A stretch of DNA of 64,000 bases from Sphingomonas sp. PL-96 (GCF_020707215.1 NZ_JAJFET010000002.1:1-64000); one strand, 5' to 3'; positions 1 to 11,456 are shown, numbered from the stretch's first letter. Numbers and translations are program-made. Notes: generated by a model not told the origin, from the sequence alone.

Positions 1-993
1 GCGCGCCGCCACCACGACCGTCAGCGCCGGGTCGTCGGAGAAGCGCACCTTGTGCCCGGCCAGTCGGCCCTCGGCAGTCGCCAGCATGATCTCCAGCAGG
101 TCGCTTTCCAGCCGCATCATCAGCACCTGGCATTCGGGGTCGCCGAAGCGCGCATTATATTCGATCAGCTTGGGACCGAGCGGCGTCAGCATCAGCCCGG
201 CATAGAGCACGCCGCTGTAGGGCATGCCTTCCTCTGCCATCTTCTCGATCGTGAGGCGCACGATGGTGTCGATCGCCAACTGCTCCAGTTCGGGCGTCAG
301 CACGCGTGCCGGGCTATAGGCGCCCATGCCGCCGGTGTTCGGCCCCACATCGCCGTCGCCGACGCGCTTGTGGTCCTGCGCCGATCCGAAAGGCAGGTAG
401 CTGGTGCCGTCGGTGAGGACGAACAGGCTGGCTTCCTCGCCGGTCAGGAACTCTTCGATCACCGCCTCGGCACCCGGGCCGTCGAACAGCGCGACCAGCG
501 CCGCTTCCGCTTCCTCGGGCGAGCTGGCGATGGTCACGCCCTTGCCCGCGGCCAGGCCGTCCGCCTTGATGACGACGGGCAGTCCGAAGGTGCCGAGCGC
601 GTTGCGTGCAGCCTCCAGCGAGGTCACGCGGACATAGCCCGCGGTCGGGATGTTCGCCCGCTGGCACAGATCCTTGGTAAAACCCTTCGACCCCTCCAGC
701 TGCGCCGCGGCGGCAGACGGCCCGAACACGGCGATGCCGGCCTCCCGCAGCCGGTCCGAAAGGCCTTCGACCAACGGCTGTTCGGGGCCGACCACCACGA
801 AGCGCACGTCGTGCTCGCGGCAGAAGGCGAGCAGCGCCGCCTGATCGGTGGCCGCGATCGCCACGCATTCGGCATGCTCTGCGATGCCGGGGTTGCCTGG
901 CGCGGCATAGAGCCTATCGAGGAGCGGAGATTGTGCGAGCCGCCATGCGAGCGCATGTTCGCGCCCCCCCGAGCCCACCAGCAGGACGTTCAT
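1..993 (-). CDS. purD: Phosphoribosylamine-glycine ligase (PurD), 3' end outside window
   Basis: Catalyses ATP-dependent joining of glycine to 5-phosphoribosylamine, the second step of de novo purine synthesis, in the cytosol. Only the first 331 codons are present; the family is usually about 420-430 residues, so the C-terminal part is cut by the window edge. Read leftward from an ATG at 993 the protein begins [17 protein letters not shown], the typical PurD N-terminus, followed by GSKGFTKD, the ATP-grasp stretch [10 protein letters not shown] and [14 protein letters not shown]. Its start codon shares two bases with the divergent xseA start, so each promoter must lie inside the other gene. 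Identification is secure from these motifs. Confidence 0.93.
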   Translation of the reverse strand, partial: MNVLLVGSGGREHALAWRLAQSPLLDRLYAAPGNPGIAEHAECVAIAATDQAALLAFCREHDVRFVVVGPEQPLVEGLSDRLREAGIAVFGPSAAAAQLEGSKGFTKDLCQRANIPTAGYVRVTSLEAARNALGTFGLPVVIKADGLAAGKGVTIASSPEEAEAALVALFDGPGAEAVIEEFLTGEEASLFVLTDGTSYLPFGSAQDHKRVGDGDVGPNTGGMGAYSPARVLTPELEQLAIDTIVRLTIEKMAEEGMPYSGVLYAGLMLTPLGPKLIEYNARFGDPECQVLMMRLESDLLEIMLATAEGRLAGHKVRFSDDPALTVVVAAR

Positions 994-2371
994 GCCCGAT
1001 CCTTTTTCCGGCTTTTCATCGGGGCGGCTCGTAGCCGAGCCCATCCCCGGCGACAACGCCGCACCCGTCAGCGTCAGCGAACTTGCCGGCCGGCTGAAGC
1101 GCATGGTCGAGGGCGAGTTCGGCCATGTCCGCCTGCGCGGCGAGATTTCGGGCTACAAGCGCGCCGCCTCCGGCCATGTGTATCTGTGCCTGAAGGACGA
1201 GAGCGCGGTCATCGACGGCGTGATCTGGCGCGGTGCCGCCGCCGCGCTGCCGTTCCAGGCGCAGGACGGCATCGAGGTCGTCGCGACCGGCAAGCTCACC
1301 ACCTATCCCGGCCGCTCCAAGTACCAGATCGTGATCGATCGCATGGAGCTGGCGGGCGAGGGCGCGCTGATGGCGCTGCTCGAAAAGCTCAAGGCGAAGC
1401 TCGGCGCCGAGGGGCTGTTCGACGCGGCCCGCAAGAAGCCGCTGCCGTTCCTGCCGCGCGTGATCGGCGTCGTCACGTCGCCCACGGGTGCGGTGATCCG
1501 CGACATCCTCCACCGGCTGGAGGATCGTTGTCCCAGCCATGTCATCGTCTGGCCCGTGCAGGTGCAGGGGGAGGGCGCGGCCCAGCAGGTGGCGGCGGCG
1601 GTGCGCGGCTTCGATGCGATTGAGCCCGGCGGCCCGGTGCCGCGCCCCGATCTCCTTATCGTCGCGCGCGGCGGCGGCTCGATCGAGGATTTGTGGGCGT
1701 TCAACGAGGAGGCGGTGGTCCGCGCGGTCGCCGACTGCTCGATCCCGGTGATCTCGGCGGTGGGGCATGAGACCGACACGAGTCTGTGCGACCATGCCGC
1801 CGACCTGCGCGCGCCGACGCCGACGGCGGCAGCCGAACTGGCGGTCCCGGTGCTCGCCGACCTTCGCCACACGGTGCAGAGCCATGCGATGCGCACAGAG
1901 CGCTGCGCGCGCCGCTATCACGGCCGCGGGGCCGAGCGGCTGGCGGCGCTGGTGCGCGTGCTGCCCCGGCGCGACGCGCTGCTGGGCCCGCAGCGCCAGC
2001 GGGTCGACGATCTTGCCCAGCGACTGGGCCTGGGGCTGGAGCGGCGGCTGGGCCAGGCGCGGCGGACGCTCGATCGCCAGTCCGCGGTGCTGCGTCCGGC
2101 GATGCTCGACCGCCAGCTCGACCGCAGCCGCCAGCATCTCGCCTCGGTCGGCCGGCTGCTCGAAAGCGTCAATCCGGACAATCTGCTCAAGCGCGGCTAT
2201 GTCCGCGTCGAGGCGCGTGGCACGGGCAAGACGATCGACTCGGCCGCCGCTGCCCGCGCGGCCGGGGGCCTGAAGCTCCACTTCCGCGACGGGGTGGTGG
2301 ACGCGCGGGTTGAGCGTGCGGGCGGCAAACCCTATCCTTCGGACAAGCCCGAGCAGCCGAGCCTGCTCTGA
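992..2371 (+). CDS. xseA: Exodeoxyribonuclease VII large subunit
   Basis: Catalytic large subunit of exonuclease VII, which degrades single-stranded DNA from both ends together with several copies of the small XseB subunit. The 459-residue length fits the family. An N-terminal OB fold (about residues 28-120, containing [19 protein letters not shown] and [10 protein letters not shown]) is followed by the catalytic domain with [34 protein letters not shown] and [17 protein letters not shown]. The ATG at 992 overlaps the purD start on the other strand; a later start would leave the conserved N-terminus intact only if close to codon 25. The partner gene xseB lies far away at 27894-28139. Confidence 0.95.
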   Translation: MPDPFSGFSSGRLVAEPIPGDNAAPVSVSELAGRLKRMVEGEFGHVRLRGEISGYKRAASGHVYLCLKDESAVIDGVIWRGAAAALPFQAQDGIEVVATGKLTTYPGRSKYQIVIDRMELAGEGALMALLEKLKAKLGAEGLFDAARKKPLPFLPRVIGVVTSPTGAVIRDILHRLEDRCPSHVIVWPVQVQGEGAAQQVAAAVRGFDAIEPGGPVPRPDLLIVARGGGSIEDLWAFNEEAVVRAVADCSIPVISAVGHETDTSLCDHAADLRAPTPTAAAELAVPVLADLRHTVQSHAMRTERCARRYHGRGAERLAALVRVLPRRDALLGPQRQRVDDLAQRLGLGLERRLGQARRTLDRQSAVLRPAMLDRQLDRSRQHLASVGRLLESVNPDNLLKRGYVRVEARGTGKTIDSAAAARAAGGLKLHFRDGVVDARVERAGGKPYPSDKPEQPSLL

Positions 2372-2390
2372 CGCCTCTTTGGAATATCGA

Positions 2391-2591
2391 ATGCTGATGT
2401 CGAACAGTTCGCGCCAGGCGCGCCTTCACTATCTTTCGGGCGGGTTCCGCGTCCTGTCGCCGGGCGATCATGTCGTCTGCGCGCGCACCGGCGAGAAGAT
2501 CCCGCTTGAAGAGCTTCATTACTGGAGCGCCGAGCGGCAGGAGGCGTATGCCAGTGCCCAGGCCGCAACCGCGGCGATGCGCACGGCGTGA
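2391..2591 (+). CDS. DUF2093 domain protein
   Basis: Small cytosolic protein of 66 residues of the DUF2093 family, which is widespread in alphaproteobacteria and has no known function. Recognisable family text is ARLHYLSGGFRVLSPGDHV followed by CARTGEKIPLEELHYWSAERQEAY cut here as two blocks, CARTGEKIPLEEL and HYWSAERQEAY. I chose the ATG at 2391; another in-frame ATG at 2397 is equally possible. The gene starts 19 bases after xseA ends, and its TGA overlaps the GTG of the following peptidase gene (GTGA), so the three genes probably form one transcript. Function in DNA repair or cell-wall work cannot be inferred from position alone. Confidence 0.8.
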   Translation: MLMSNSSRQARLHYLSGGFRVLSPGDHVVCARTGEKIPLEELHYWSAERQEAYASAQAATAAMRTA

Positions 2592-3451
2592 GGGTCGCGG
2601 GCGGCGCGAGCCTGGCGGCGCTGATCGCGGTGCTGTCGGGCGGCTCGATGGTGCCGCACGCGATCGGCAGCCCCGCTCAGGCTGTCGCGCCGGCGCCGTT
2701 TCGCTATGAAGGGCAGCGCATCCAGGGCGGCATACTGGTCGGCACCGCACCCGCCGGGGTGGTTTCGCTGACCTTCGAAGGCGATCCGGTGGCACTGGCG
2801 CCCGATCGCCGCTTTCTGATCGCTTTCGACCGCGACGCCGGGCCGACCGCGCGGCTGGTCGCGCGCTTCGCCGACGGGCGCGAGCAGGTCGAGACGCTGA
2901 GCGTGGCGCCGCGCGCGTGGCAGATCGAGCGGCTGCCGACCTTGCCCAAGGTCAGCCAGCCGAGCGCCGAGTTCCAGCGGCGCCGCCCGCCCGAACTCGC
3001 CCAGATCGCTGCCGCCCGCAAGCAGGAGACCGCTGCCCAGGGCTGGTCACAGCGCTTCCAGTGGCCGGCGATCGGTCGCATCTCGGGCCGGTTCGGCTCG
3101 CAGCGCATCTATGCGGGCGAACCCGGCAGCTACCATTCGGGCGTCGACGTGGCGAAGCCGACCGGCGCGCCCATCAAGGCGCCGGCAGACGGCGTCGTGA
3201 TCCTGGCCGCGGACTCGCCCTTTACGCTGGAGGGCAATCTGCTGATGCTCGACCATGGCATGGGGCTCAGCAGCGCGTTTCTCCATTTGTCCCGCATCGA
3301 TGTGAAGCCGGGCCAGCATGTCCGCCAGGGCGAGGTGATCGGCGCCGTCGGCAGCACCGGCCGCGCTACCGGCCCGCACCTACACTGGGGCATGATGTGG
3401 AAGGGGCGGCGACTCGATCCGATGCTGATCACGGGGCCGATGCCCAGCTGA
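2588..3451 (+). CDS. M23-family (LytM-like) metallopeptidase, exported
   Basis: Predicted periplasmic zinc peptidase of the M23/LytM family, which cuts peptide cross-bridges of peptidoglycan or acts as a regulator of amidases. The protein has 287 residues with a hydrophobic N-terminus (about 1-31) that looks like a signal peptide. The C-terminal M23 domain (about 165-283) keeps the zinc and catalytic residues: H183 and D187 in YHSGVDVA, H233 in FLHLSR, and the H264-x-H266 pair in GPHLHWG, so it should be active. The start is GTG, overlapping the upstream DUF2093 stop. The 110-residue stretch before the catalytic domain is beta-rich and unassigned. Confidence 0.87.
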   Translation: MRVAGGASLAALIAVLSGGSMVPHAIGSPAQAVAPAPFRYEGQRIQGGILVGTAPAGVVSLTFEGDPVALAPDRRFLIAFDRDAGPTARLVARFADGREQVETLSVAPRAWQIERLPTLPKVSQPSAEFQRRRPPELAQIAAARKQETAAQGWSQRFQWPAIGRISGRFGSQRIYAGEPGSYHSGVDVAKPTGAPIKAPADGVVILAADSPFTLEGNLLMLDHGMGLSSAFLHLSRIDVKPGQHVRQGEVIGAVGSTGRATGPHLHWGMMWKGRRLDPMLITGPMPS

Positions 3452-3508
3452 CGCGGAACTGCCGCATGGGTGGGCCATTCACCTGTGCAACAAACAAGGG
3501 GAACGACG

Positions 3509-4042
3509 ATGAAGACGCACCTGGCCCTGCTTGCCGCAACTGGACTGATGGCCGCCTGCACGCAGGGCGCGCCCGCCGACACCGCCAGCGCCCCCGCCGC
3601 TGCGCGCGTCGCCACCGCCAGCCTGCGCACGGCTGCAAACGCCTCGGTCGGCACCGCCACTGCGACCGAAGTGCCCGGCGGCGTCCGCATCGCGCTTACC
3701 GTCAACGGCCTGCCGCAGGGCCCGCATGGGGCGCATGTCCACACGGTCGGCCGCTGCGACGCGCCGGACTTCACCACCGCGGGCGGGCACTGGAACCCCA
3801 CGGGCATGAAGCACGGCAGCAAGAACCCGGCTGGGCCGCATGGTGGCGACATGCCCAACCTGCTGGTCGGCACCGACGGCACCGGCTCGATCGAGTTCAC
3901 CCTGCCGGCCGGCAGCTTCGACGGGCTGTTCGATGCCGATGGCTCGGCGTTCATGATCCACGCCGGCGCCGACGACCTGATGACCGACCCGGCCGGCAAC
4001 AGCGGCGGGCGCATCGCCTGCGGCGTGTTCAGCCAGGCCTGA
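3509..4042 (+). CDS. sodC: Cu/Zn superoxide dismutase, lipoprotein
   Basis: Converts superoxide to hydrogen peroxide and oxygen in the cell envelope. The 177-residue protein starts at an ATG preceded by AAGGGGA. It carries a lipoprotein signal with lipobox LMAAC (C17), so it is probably anchored to a membrane facing the periplasm. The metal site is complete: H76 and H78 (GAHVHTVG), H94 (AGGHWNP), H102, H111, D114 and H151, with the Cys83-Cys171 disulfide pair also present (GRCD, ACGVF). An Ala/Thr-rich linker of about 25 residues separates the lipid anchor from the enzyme fold. A cytosolic Mn-type SOD is encoded separately at 58440-59051. Confidence 0.93.
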   Translation: MKTHLALLAATGLMAACTQGAPADTASAPAAARVATASLRTAANASVGTATATEVPGGVRIALTVNGLPQGPHGAHVHTVGRCDAPDFTTAGGHWNPTGMKHGSKNPAGPHGGDMPNLLVGTDGTGSIEFTLPAGSFDGLFDADGSAFMIHAGADDLMTDPAGNSGGRIACGVFSQA

Positions 4043-4078
4043 TCCGCGGGTGACACGGGTGGATGGCGGCATGCTGCC

Positions 4079-4948
4079 GTGAGCGGCTGGACGCTTGGCA
4101 TCATCGGGGGCTCCGGCCTCTACGGCGTGGCCGGCGTCGAGGAGGGGCGGTGGGAGACGGTGGAGACGCCGTGGGGCCTGCCGTCCGACGCCTTTTACGT
4201 CGGGCGGATGGGGCATGTCCGTGTCGTGTTCCTGCCGCGCCATGGCCGCGGGCACCGCATTCCGCCGTCCGACCTCAACGCGCGCGCCAACATCGATGCG
4301 CTGAAGCGGCTGGGGGTGACCGACGTGCTGGCGATCTCGTCGGTGGGGTCGCTGGTCGAGGATCGGCCGCCGGGCAGCTTCACGGTGGTCGACCAGTTCA
4401 TCGACCGGACCCGCGGCCGGGTGTCGAGCTTCTTCGGCCCTGGCCTGGTGGCGCATGTCTCGATGGCGGACCCGGTATGCCCGCGCCTGTCGGCCCTGAC
4501 GGTCGATGCCGCGCGGGCGGCGGGCGCGTCGGTGTCGCCGACCGGTACCTATCTGGCGATGGAGGGGCCGCAATTCTCCACCCGCGCCGAAAGCCGGCTG
4601 TATCGCAGCTGGGGCTGCGACGTGATCGGCATGACAGCGATGCCGGAGGCGAAGCTCGCGCGGGAGGCGGAGCTCCCCTATGCGCTGGTGGGCATGGTCA
4701 CCGATTATGACTGCTGGCGCGAGGGGGAGGCGGTGGATACCGCCGAGATCCTCGCGCAGCTCGGCGCGAATGCGGAAAAAGCGCGGGCGCTGGTGCAGCA
4801 TCTGGTCGCCGCACTGCCGGAGGAGCGGCCGGCGTCGCCGATCGACACGTGCCTGGATGCGGCGCTGCTGACGCCGCCGTCGATGCGCGATCCGGGGTTA
4901 GTGGCGCGCCTGGATGCGGTAGCGGGAAGGGCGCTGCGGCTGGTCTGA
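4079..4948 (+). CDS. mtnP: S-methyl-5'-thioadenosine phosphorylase
   Basis: Cleaves methylthioadenosine, the by-product of polyamine synthesis, with phosphate into adenine and methylthioribose-1-phosphate, feeding purine and methionine salvage in the cytosol. The 289 residues match the family length. Diagnostic stretches are LGIIGGSGLYGV at the N-terminus, the phosphate-binding region LPRHGRGHRIPPSDLNARAN, MEGPQFSTRAESRLYR and GCDVIGMTAMPEAKLARE. The only in-frame start fitting these is GTG at 4079. No other methionine-salvage genes flank it. Purine-specific relatives are similar in length, but the substrate-pocket context SVGSLVEDRPPGSFTVVDQF is typical of MTA phosphorylases. Confidence 0.9.
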   Translation: MSGWTLGIIGGSGLYGVAGVEEGRWETVETPWGLPSDAFYVGRMGHVRVVFLPRHGRGHRIPPSDLNARANIDALKRLGVTDVLAISSVGSLVEDRPPGSFTVVDQFIDRTRGRVSSFFGPGLVAHVSMADPVCPRLSALTVDAARAAGASVSPTGTYLAMEGPQFSTRAESRLYRSWGCDVIGMTAMPEAKLAREAELPYALVGMVTDYDCWREGEAVDTAEILAQLGANAEKARALVQHLVAALPEERPASPIDTCLDAALLTPPSMRDPGLVARLDAVAGRALRLV

Positions 4949-4987
4949 CGGCTCGGATGCCGTATTTGATCGTATCCTCGCGCATGC

Positions 4988-5051
4988 GGGGATCCAGGGC
5001 GAAGCAGAAGAACGTCTGTCAGCGCGCGGAACCCTGGACTCCTGCCTGCGC
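4988..5051. repeat. Family A intergenic palindromic repeat, degraded copy
   Basis: Holds ATCCAGGGCGAAGCAGAAGA and, about 25 bases on, CCCTGGACTCCTGCCTGCGC. Both arms match the better-preserved copy at 53767-53854 in the same orientation. It fills most of the gap between mtnP and the acetyltransferase gene. The outer part of the right arm is truncated. Confidence 0.6.
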
Positions 5052-5105
5052 ACGAGCTCGGGTGGATGCGGCTTGTCGGGCCTAAGCGCCGTCAGCGCCT
5101 CCGCT

Positions 5106-5531
5106 TCACCCCTCCAGCCGCTTGCTCAGGAAGAACCGCCGACTGCCGCGGGGGTGGTCTTCCAGCGTGCCGAATACGGTGAAGCCCAGCTTCTCGTAAA
5201 AGCCGCGTGCCTGGAACGCGAAGGTGTCGAGCCAGATGCCGCAGCAGCCGCGTTCGCGCGCGATCCGCTCTGCCTCGGCGATCAGTCGGCTGCCGAGGCG
5301 CTGGCCGCGCATGGCCTCCGGCAGCGCCAGATATTCGACAAACAGCCAGTCATAGTTGCTGCGCCCCCACAGGCCGCCGATCGTGTGCCCGTCCTCGTCG
5401 TGGAGCAGGATCGCGAGCGGCTCGGCGCGGCCGGGGCCGAACGCCGCCTCATTATAGGCGCGCAACGGGGCCAATACCGCCTCACGGTCTTCGGGGGTCG
5501 GCTGATCGGGAACGTGTAGTCGGATCGTCAT
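5106..5531 (-). CDS. GNAT-family N-acetyltransferase
   Basis: Predicted cytosolic acetyl-CoA-dependent N-acetyltransferase of 141 residues; the acceptor is unknown. The fold signature runs from the beta strand LFVEYLALPEAMRGQRLGSRLI, whose RGQRLG segment is the acetyl-CoA pyrophosphate loop, to the C-terminal DTFAFQARGFYEKLGF motif. The FYEKLGF ending is typical of small-molecule or antibiotic-type GNATs. It faces left and ends in the space before the mtnP repeat, with no partner gene. The ATG at 5531 is the only good start. An exact substrate should not be inferred from this sequence. Confidence 0.85.
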   Translation of the reverse strand: MTIRLHVPDQPTPEDREAVLAPLRAYNEAAFGPGRAEPLAILLHDEDGHTIGGLWGRSNYDWLFVEYLALPEAMRGQRLGSRLIAEAERIARERGCCGIWLDTFAFQARGFYEKLGFTVFGTLEDHPRGSRRFFLSKRLEG

Positions 5532-5746
5532 GGCGCGACTGTACCGCCGTCAAGCGCCAGGCAAAGCCGTTTGCTTCGATCCATTTGGCGATGGCTGAGG
5601 AAGGTCGCCGTGGGGGAGAGCAGGCGCTGCGGCAGCTCCATCCCCCACGCTGCATCCGCCGTAGTGCCGGTTTACCGGCGGCTCCACTCCCGTTGATCAT
5701 TTTCGTAGGGCGGCTGCAGTGCGACTCGCATAGCAGAACGCCGGAC
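5532..5746. other. Intergenic stretch with no recognisable feature
   Basis: Between the acetyltransferase start and the terminator at 5747-5777. I see short inverted repeats (for example around GCCGGTTTACCGGCGG near 5670) but no convincing gene, promoter or RNA. The acetyltransferase promoter must lie in this stretch. Confidence 0.4.
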
Positions 5747-5777
5747 AAAAAAAAGGGCCGACCCGAAGGCCGGCCTT
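5747..5777 (-). terminator. Intrinsic terminator ending the candidate small RNA
   Basis: On the minus strand a GC-rich hairpin, with GGCCG pairing to CGGCC around a CTTCGGG-type loop, is followed by eight T residues. It is too far from any minus-strand coding gene to serve one: aconitase already has its own terminator 190 bases upstream. Confidence 0.75.
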
Positions 5778-5870
5778 GAAAGGTTTAGGAGAGGATGCCT
5801 GAAAGGCACGTGCTTTGTGCGCCGCAGCACGACTTTGCGCAATTGCGAAGGTTTGCTGTTGCAGTTGCAA
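5747..5870 (-). ncRNA. Candidate small RNA downstream of aconitase
   Basis: A stretch read leftward sits between two minus-strand intrinsic terminators (5963-5996 and 5747-5777), so the second must end a separate transcript. No convincing protein is encoded. Just before its terminator the RNA would carry a CU-rich segment, CATCCTCTCCTAAACC (about 5783-5798), which could pair with Shine-Dalgarno sequences, a common layout for Hfq-type alphaproteobacterial sRNAs. Upstream is a run of TTGCAA-like palindromes. The 5' end given here is a guess and no promoter is certain. Confidence 0.4.
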
Positions 5871-5962
5871 TCCTTGCAACGGTCGTGTGCGCGGAAATTC
5901 CGCAGCTCTGCGGGGGAATTAAGCACCTGCCCTGAGCGCTGCCCGTTTGCTGGGCAGCAGGC

Positions 5963-5996
5963 AAAAAGAAGGGGCGCGGGATTGCTCCCACGCCCC
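5963..5996 (-). terminator. Intrinsic terminator of acnA
   Basis: On the minus strand GGGGCGTGGGAG pairs across a short loop with the complementary CCCGCGCCCC and is followed by TTCTTTTT. It begins about 20 bases after the aconitase stop codon. Confidence 0.85.
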
Positions 5997-6016
5997 ATTT
6001 CTCGTTCGGTGACTGC

Positions 6017-8689
<2,673 letters not shown>

Positions 8690-8924
8690 AGGGGGACTTG
8701 TCCTTCCAGTCTGCGCGGCGCGGACGGAGGGGCGGGAGGGGGTCCCGCTCGGGCGCGCCGCCATCAAAAGCGAATGCGAGATTCGGCCGGGCTGTAGCAA
8801 GGGGGTGCGGCTGTGGGAAGGGTGGGCACGCACCTGCGAAACGGTCGCAAAAGGAAGCGGTTCGGAACTCGCGCGCGGGTTCGCCGCTTCAACCCTGCCC
8901 CCCTTGCTGCAGGAGCTCTTGTCC

Positions 8925-9707
8925 ATGCCGACCGCCGCCCACAACGCCGCCTGGCCCGAACAATTGTGGATCGTGCGCCACGGCGAAAGTGCGGGCAATG
9001 TGGCGCGGGATGCGGCCCATGCGGCGGGCGCTGCGCGAATCGCACTCGACGCGCGCGACGTCGACGTGCCGCTGTCGGCGCGGGGCGAGGAGCAGGCGCG
9101 GGCGCTCGGGCGCTGGTTCGCGCGCGGCGACGCGCATGGCCGGCCGGAGGTGATGCTCGCCTCGCCCTATGTGCGCGCCATGGAAACCGCGCGGCTGTTC
9201 CGCGAACAGGGCGGCACCGCGGTTCCGGACGAGCCGATCTGCGCCGACGAGCGGCTCAGGGAAAAGGAGTTCGGCATCCTCGACGGGCTGACGACCAGCG
9301 GCATCAGCACGTTGCAGCCCGAACAGGCCGAATTCCGCCGGATGCTCGGCAAATTCTACCACCGTCCGCCGGGCGGGGAGAGCTGGTGCGACGTGATCCT
9401 TCGCCTGCGATCGCTGATGGACACGGTCGGGCTTCACTATGGCGGCCGGCGCGTGATGATCGTCGCGCACCAGGTGGTGGTGCTCTGCCTGCGCTACGTC
9501 ATCGAGCGGATGAGCGAGGAGCAGATCCTGGCGATCGACCGCGAGGGCGATGTCGCCAATTGCTCGGTGACCGAATATCGCTTCGATCCGACGCAGGGCC
9601 GCGACGGCGGACTGGCGCTGGTCCGCTACAACGAAACGGCCCCGGTCGAGGAAAGCGCCGTCGCCGTGACTGCCGAGCCCGACCGCAGCGAAGGAGTGCG
9701 CCGATGA
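8925..9707 (+). CDS. Histidine phosphatase superfamily protein
   Basis: Phosphoglycerate-mutase-like phosphatase of 260 residues. The catalytic RHG motif is in [15 protein letters not shown] near residue 16, and a second conserved histidine occurs in [13 protein letters not shown]. Both arms of the family core are therefore present. Natural substrate is unknown. The start at 8925 is supported by AGGAG about ten bases upstream; the frame is open further upstream but non-homologous. Its stop overlaps the next gene (ATGA), so it is probably translated together with the hydrate-repair enzyme. The last 25 residues are low-complexity. Confidence 0.85.
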   Translation: MPTAAHNAAWPEQLWIVRHGESAGNVARDAAHAAGAARIALDARDVDVPLSARGEEQARALGRWFARGDAHGRPEVMLASPYVRAMETARLFREQGGTAVPDEPICADERLREKEFGILDGLTTSGISTLQPEQAEFRRMLGKFYHRPPGGESWCDVILRLRSLMDTVGLHYGGRRVMIVAHQVVVLCLRYVIERMSEEQILAIDREGDVANCSVTEYRFDPTQGRDGGLALVRYNETAPVEESAVAVTAEPDRSEGVRR

Positions 9708-10588
9708 GCACGCCGACCCCGATCGACAGCGGCTGGCTCGCCGCCCATCCGCTTCCGGTGCATGGCGAAGGCACCACCAAGAACAGCCGCGGGCGCGTGC
9801 TGGCGGTCGGTGGCTCGCGCCGGGTGCCGGGCGGGCTGCTGCTGACCGGCGAGGCCGCATTGCGTGTCGGCGCGGGCAAGTTGATGCTGGCCACCATCGC
9901 TTCGGCCGCGCCGCTGCTGGGCGTGGCGATGCCCGAAGCCGGGGTGACCGGGCTTGCCGAGGACGAGGCCGGGGAGATTGCGGGCGACGGCAACGCACTG
10001 GCGGAGGAGACGCGGCGCTGCGACACGATCGTGCTCGGCCCCGCCATGTCGGAACGCGACGCCGCGGTGCGGCTGGTGGAACAGCTTTTGGCTGACCCGC
10101 CCAAGGATGCAGCGCTGGTGCTGGACGCTGCCGCGGTTGCCTGTGCCGGGCCGTTCGCCGATCGGCTCAAGGCCAGCTTTGGCGGTCGGCTGGTCCTGAC
10201 ACCCCATCTGGGCGAGATGGCGGCGCTGTGTGGCTGCGACGCCGAGGAGATCGACAAGGACCGCGAAGGCGCGGCACTGGCCACGGCGAAGCGCTTCGGC
10301 GCGGTGCTGGTGCTCAAGGACAGCAGCACCCTGGTCGCGACGCCCGATGGCGACCCGCTGCTGCGCTATGAGGGCGGCGGCGTGGGTCTTGCGACCGGCG
10401 GTTCGGGGGACGTGCTCGCCGGCGCGATCGCGGGGCTCCTCTCGCGGGGTGCTGCGCCGGTGGTCGCTGCCGGCTGGGGGGTGTGGCTGCATGGCGAGGC
10501 CGGGCGCGCGCTTGCGATGTCGGCGGGCCCGCTCGGCTTCCTTGGCCGCGAGCTGCCGCCGCAGCTTCCCCGGCTGCTGCCGCGATAG
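9704..10588 (+). CDS. nnrD: ADP/ATP-dependent NAD(P)H-hydrate dehydratase
   Basis: Repairs hydrated NADH and NADPH (NADHX, NADPHX) back to the normal cofactors in the cytosol, a metabolite-damage repair role. The 294-residue protein has the ribokinase-like fold signatures of the family: GRVLAVGGSRRVPGG near the N-terminus, LTPHLGEMAALCG, VLKDSSTLVATPDG and the nucleotide-site motif ATGGSGDVLAGAIAGLLSRG. The frequent N-terminal epimerase (NnrE) domain is absent, so this is the dehydratase alone. It overlaps the upstream phosphatase gene by four bases. Confidence 0.9.
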   Translation: MSTPTPIDSGWLAAHPLPVHGEGTTKNSRGRVLAVGGSRRVPGGLLLTGEAALRVGAGKLMLATIASAAPLLGVAMPEAGVTGLAEDEAGEIAGDGNALAEETRRCDTIVLGPAMSERDAAVRLVEQLLADPPKDAALVLDAAAVACAGPFADRLKASFGGRLVLTPHLGEMAALCGCDAEEIDKDREGAALATAKRFGAVLVLKDSSTLVATPDGDPLLRYEGGGVGLATGGSGDVLAGAIAGLLSRGAAPVVAAGWGVWLHGEAGRALAMSAGPLGFLGRELPPQLPRLLPR

Positions 10589-10651
10589 CGGCTCGAAACA
10601 TCGCAGCAACAATCCGGCCCTTTAGCCCCGGTCTCTTCGATCAAGGGGTTC

Positions 10652-11449
10652 ATGATGCGGATTGCTGCAGTTTCGTTGATGGCGCTGGCGCTCGCCGCCT
10701 GTGCGGACCGGGCGCCGCCGCGTTTCGGTCCGGGCGGACCTCCACCGGGCCCCTTCGGCGGCCCGCGCGGCGAAGGCCCGCCCCACGGCGGCCCGCGCGG
10801 CCGGCTGTTCATCAGCCCAATGGGCGAGCCGTTCCGGGAGGACGAGGGCAGCACCGATCTTGCGCGGCGCTGGTTCGACGGGGCCGACGCCGATCACGAC
10901 GGCCGGCTCACCGCAGCCGAAATGACGGCGGATGCCGCCCGCGTCTTCAAGCTGCTGGACGTGAAGGGCGACGGCGAAATCGATCCCGACGACATGATCC
11001 GCTATGAAACCGAGCTGGTTCCCGAGATCAGGATCCCCGGCGACATGGGTGGCGGTCCGCGCGGCGGTGGCGGTCCGCGCGGCGGCCGCGGTGGCCCGCG
11101 TGGCGGCGGCGGGCCTGGTGGCGGCGGGCCTGGCGGCGGCGGCGGTCCGGGCGGGCCAGGCGGTCCGGGCGGTCCGGGGGGCGGTCCCGAAGGCTCCGGC
11201 GGCGGTGCCCCCAAGCGCGGTGGCGAGGGAAAGCGCGGCGCGAGCCGCTTCGGCTATCTTGACCTGCCGCAGCCGGTCGCGGCGACGGATCGCAACTTCA
11301 ACCGCGGCATCGATCCGATCGAGTTCGCCCTGGCGGCGCAACAGCGGTTCGCCCTGCTCGACCGCAACGGCGACGGGGCCGTGGACTGGAACGAGTTGCC
11401 CGAACTCGGCAGGCCGCATGGCCGGGGGGAGAAGTCCCCGGGCCAGTGA
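10652..11449 (+). CDS. EF-hand lipoprotein with Gly/Pro-rich linker
   Basis: Predicted calcium-binding lipoprotein of 265 residues. The signal ends in lipobox ALAAC (C17). EF-hand loops are visible at residues 79-90 (DADHDGRLTAAE) and about 103-114 (DVKGDGEIDPDD), and near the C-terminus as DRNFNRGIDPIE and DRNGDGAVDWNE. The third loop is poor, with N or R at calcium positions. Between the two pairs lies a 60-residue linker of GGP and PGG repeats (about 132-195), and residues 22-50 are also Gly/Pro-rich. Such proteins are common in sphingomonads but their role is unknown. Calcium binding is inferred from the motifs only. Confidence 0.82.
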   Translation: MMRIAAVSLMALALAACADRAPPRFGPGGPPPGPFGGPRGEGPPHGGPRGRLFISPMGEPFREDEGSTDLARRWFDGADADHDGRLTAAEMTADAARVFKLLDVKGDGEIDPDDMIRYETELVPEIRIPGDMGGGPRGGGGPRGGRGGPRGGGGPGGGGPGGGGGPGGPGGPGGPGGGPEGSGGGAPKRGGEGKRGASRFGYLDLPQPVAATDRNFNRGIDPIEFALAAQQRFALLDRNGDGAVDWNELPELGRPHGRGEKSPGQ

Positions 11450-11456
11450 GCGAAGG

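Noticed and set aside
5794..5934. A short plus-strand frame preceded by AGGAGAGG that could encode a 46-residue hydrophobic peptide
   Set aside because: The apparent ribosome site abuts the ATG and is the complement of the CU-rich segment of the candidate small RNA on the other strand. The strong terminator there points to minus-strand transcription.
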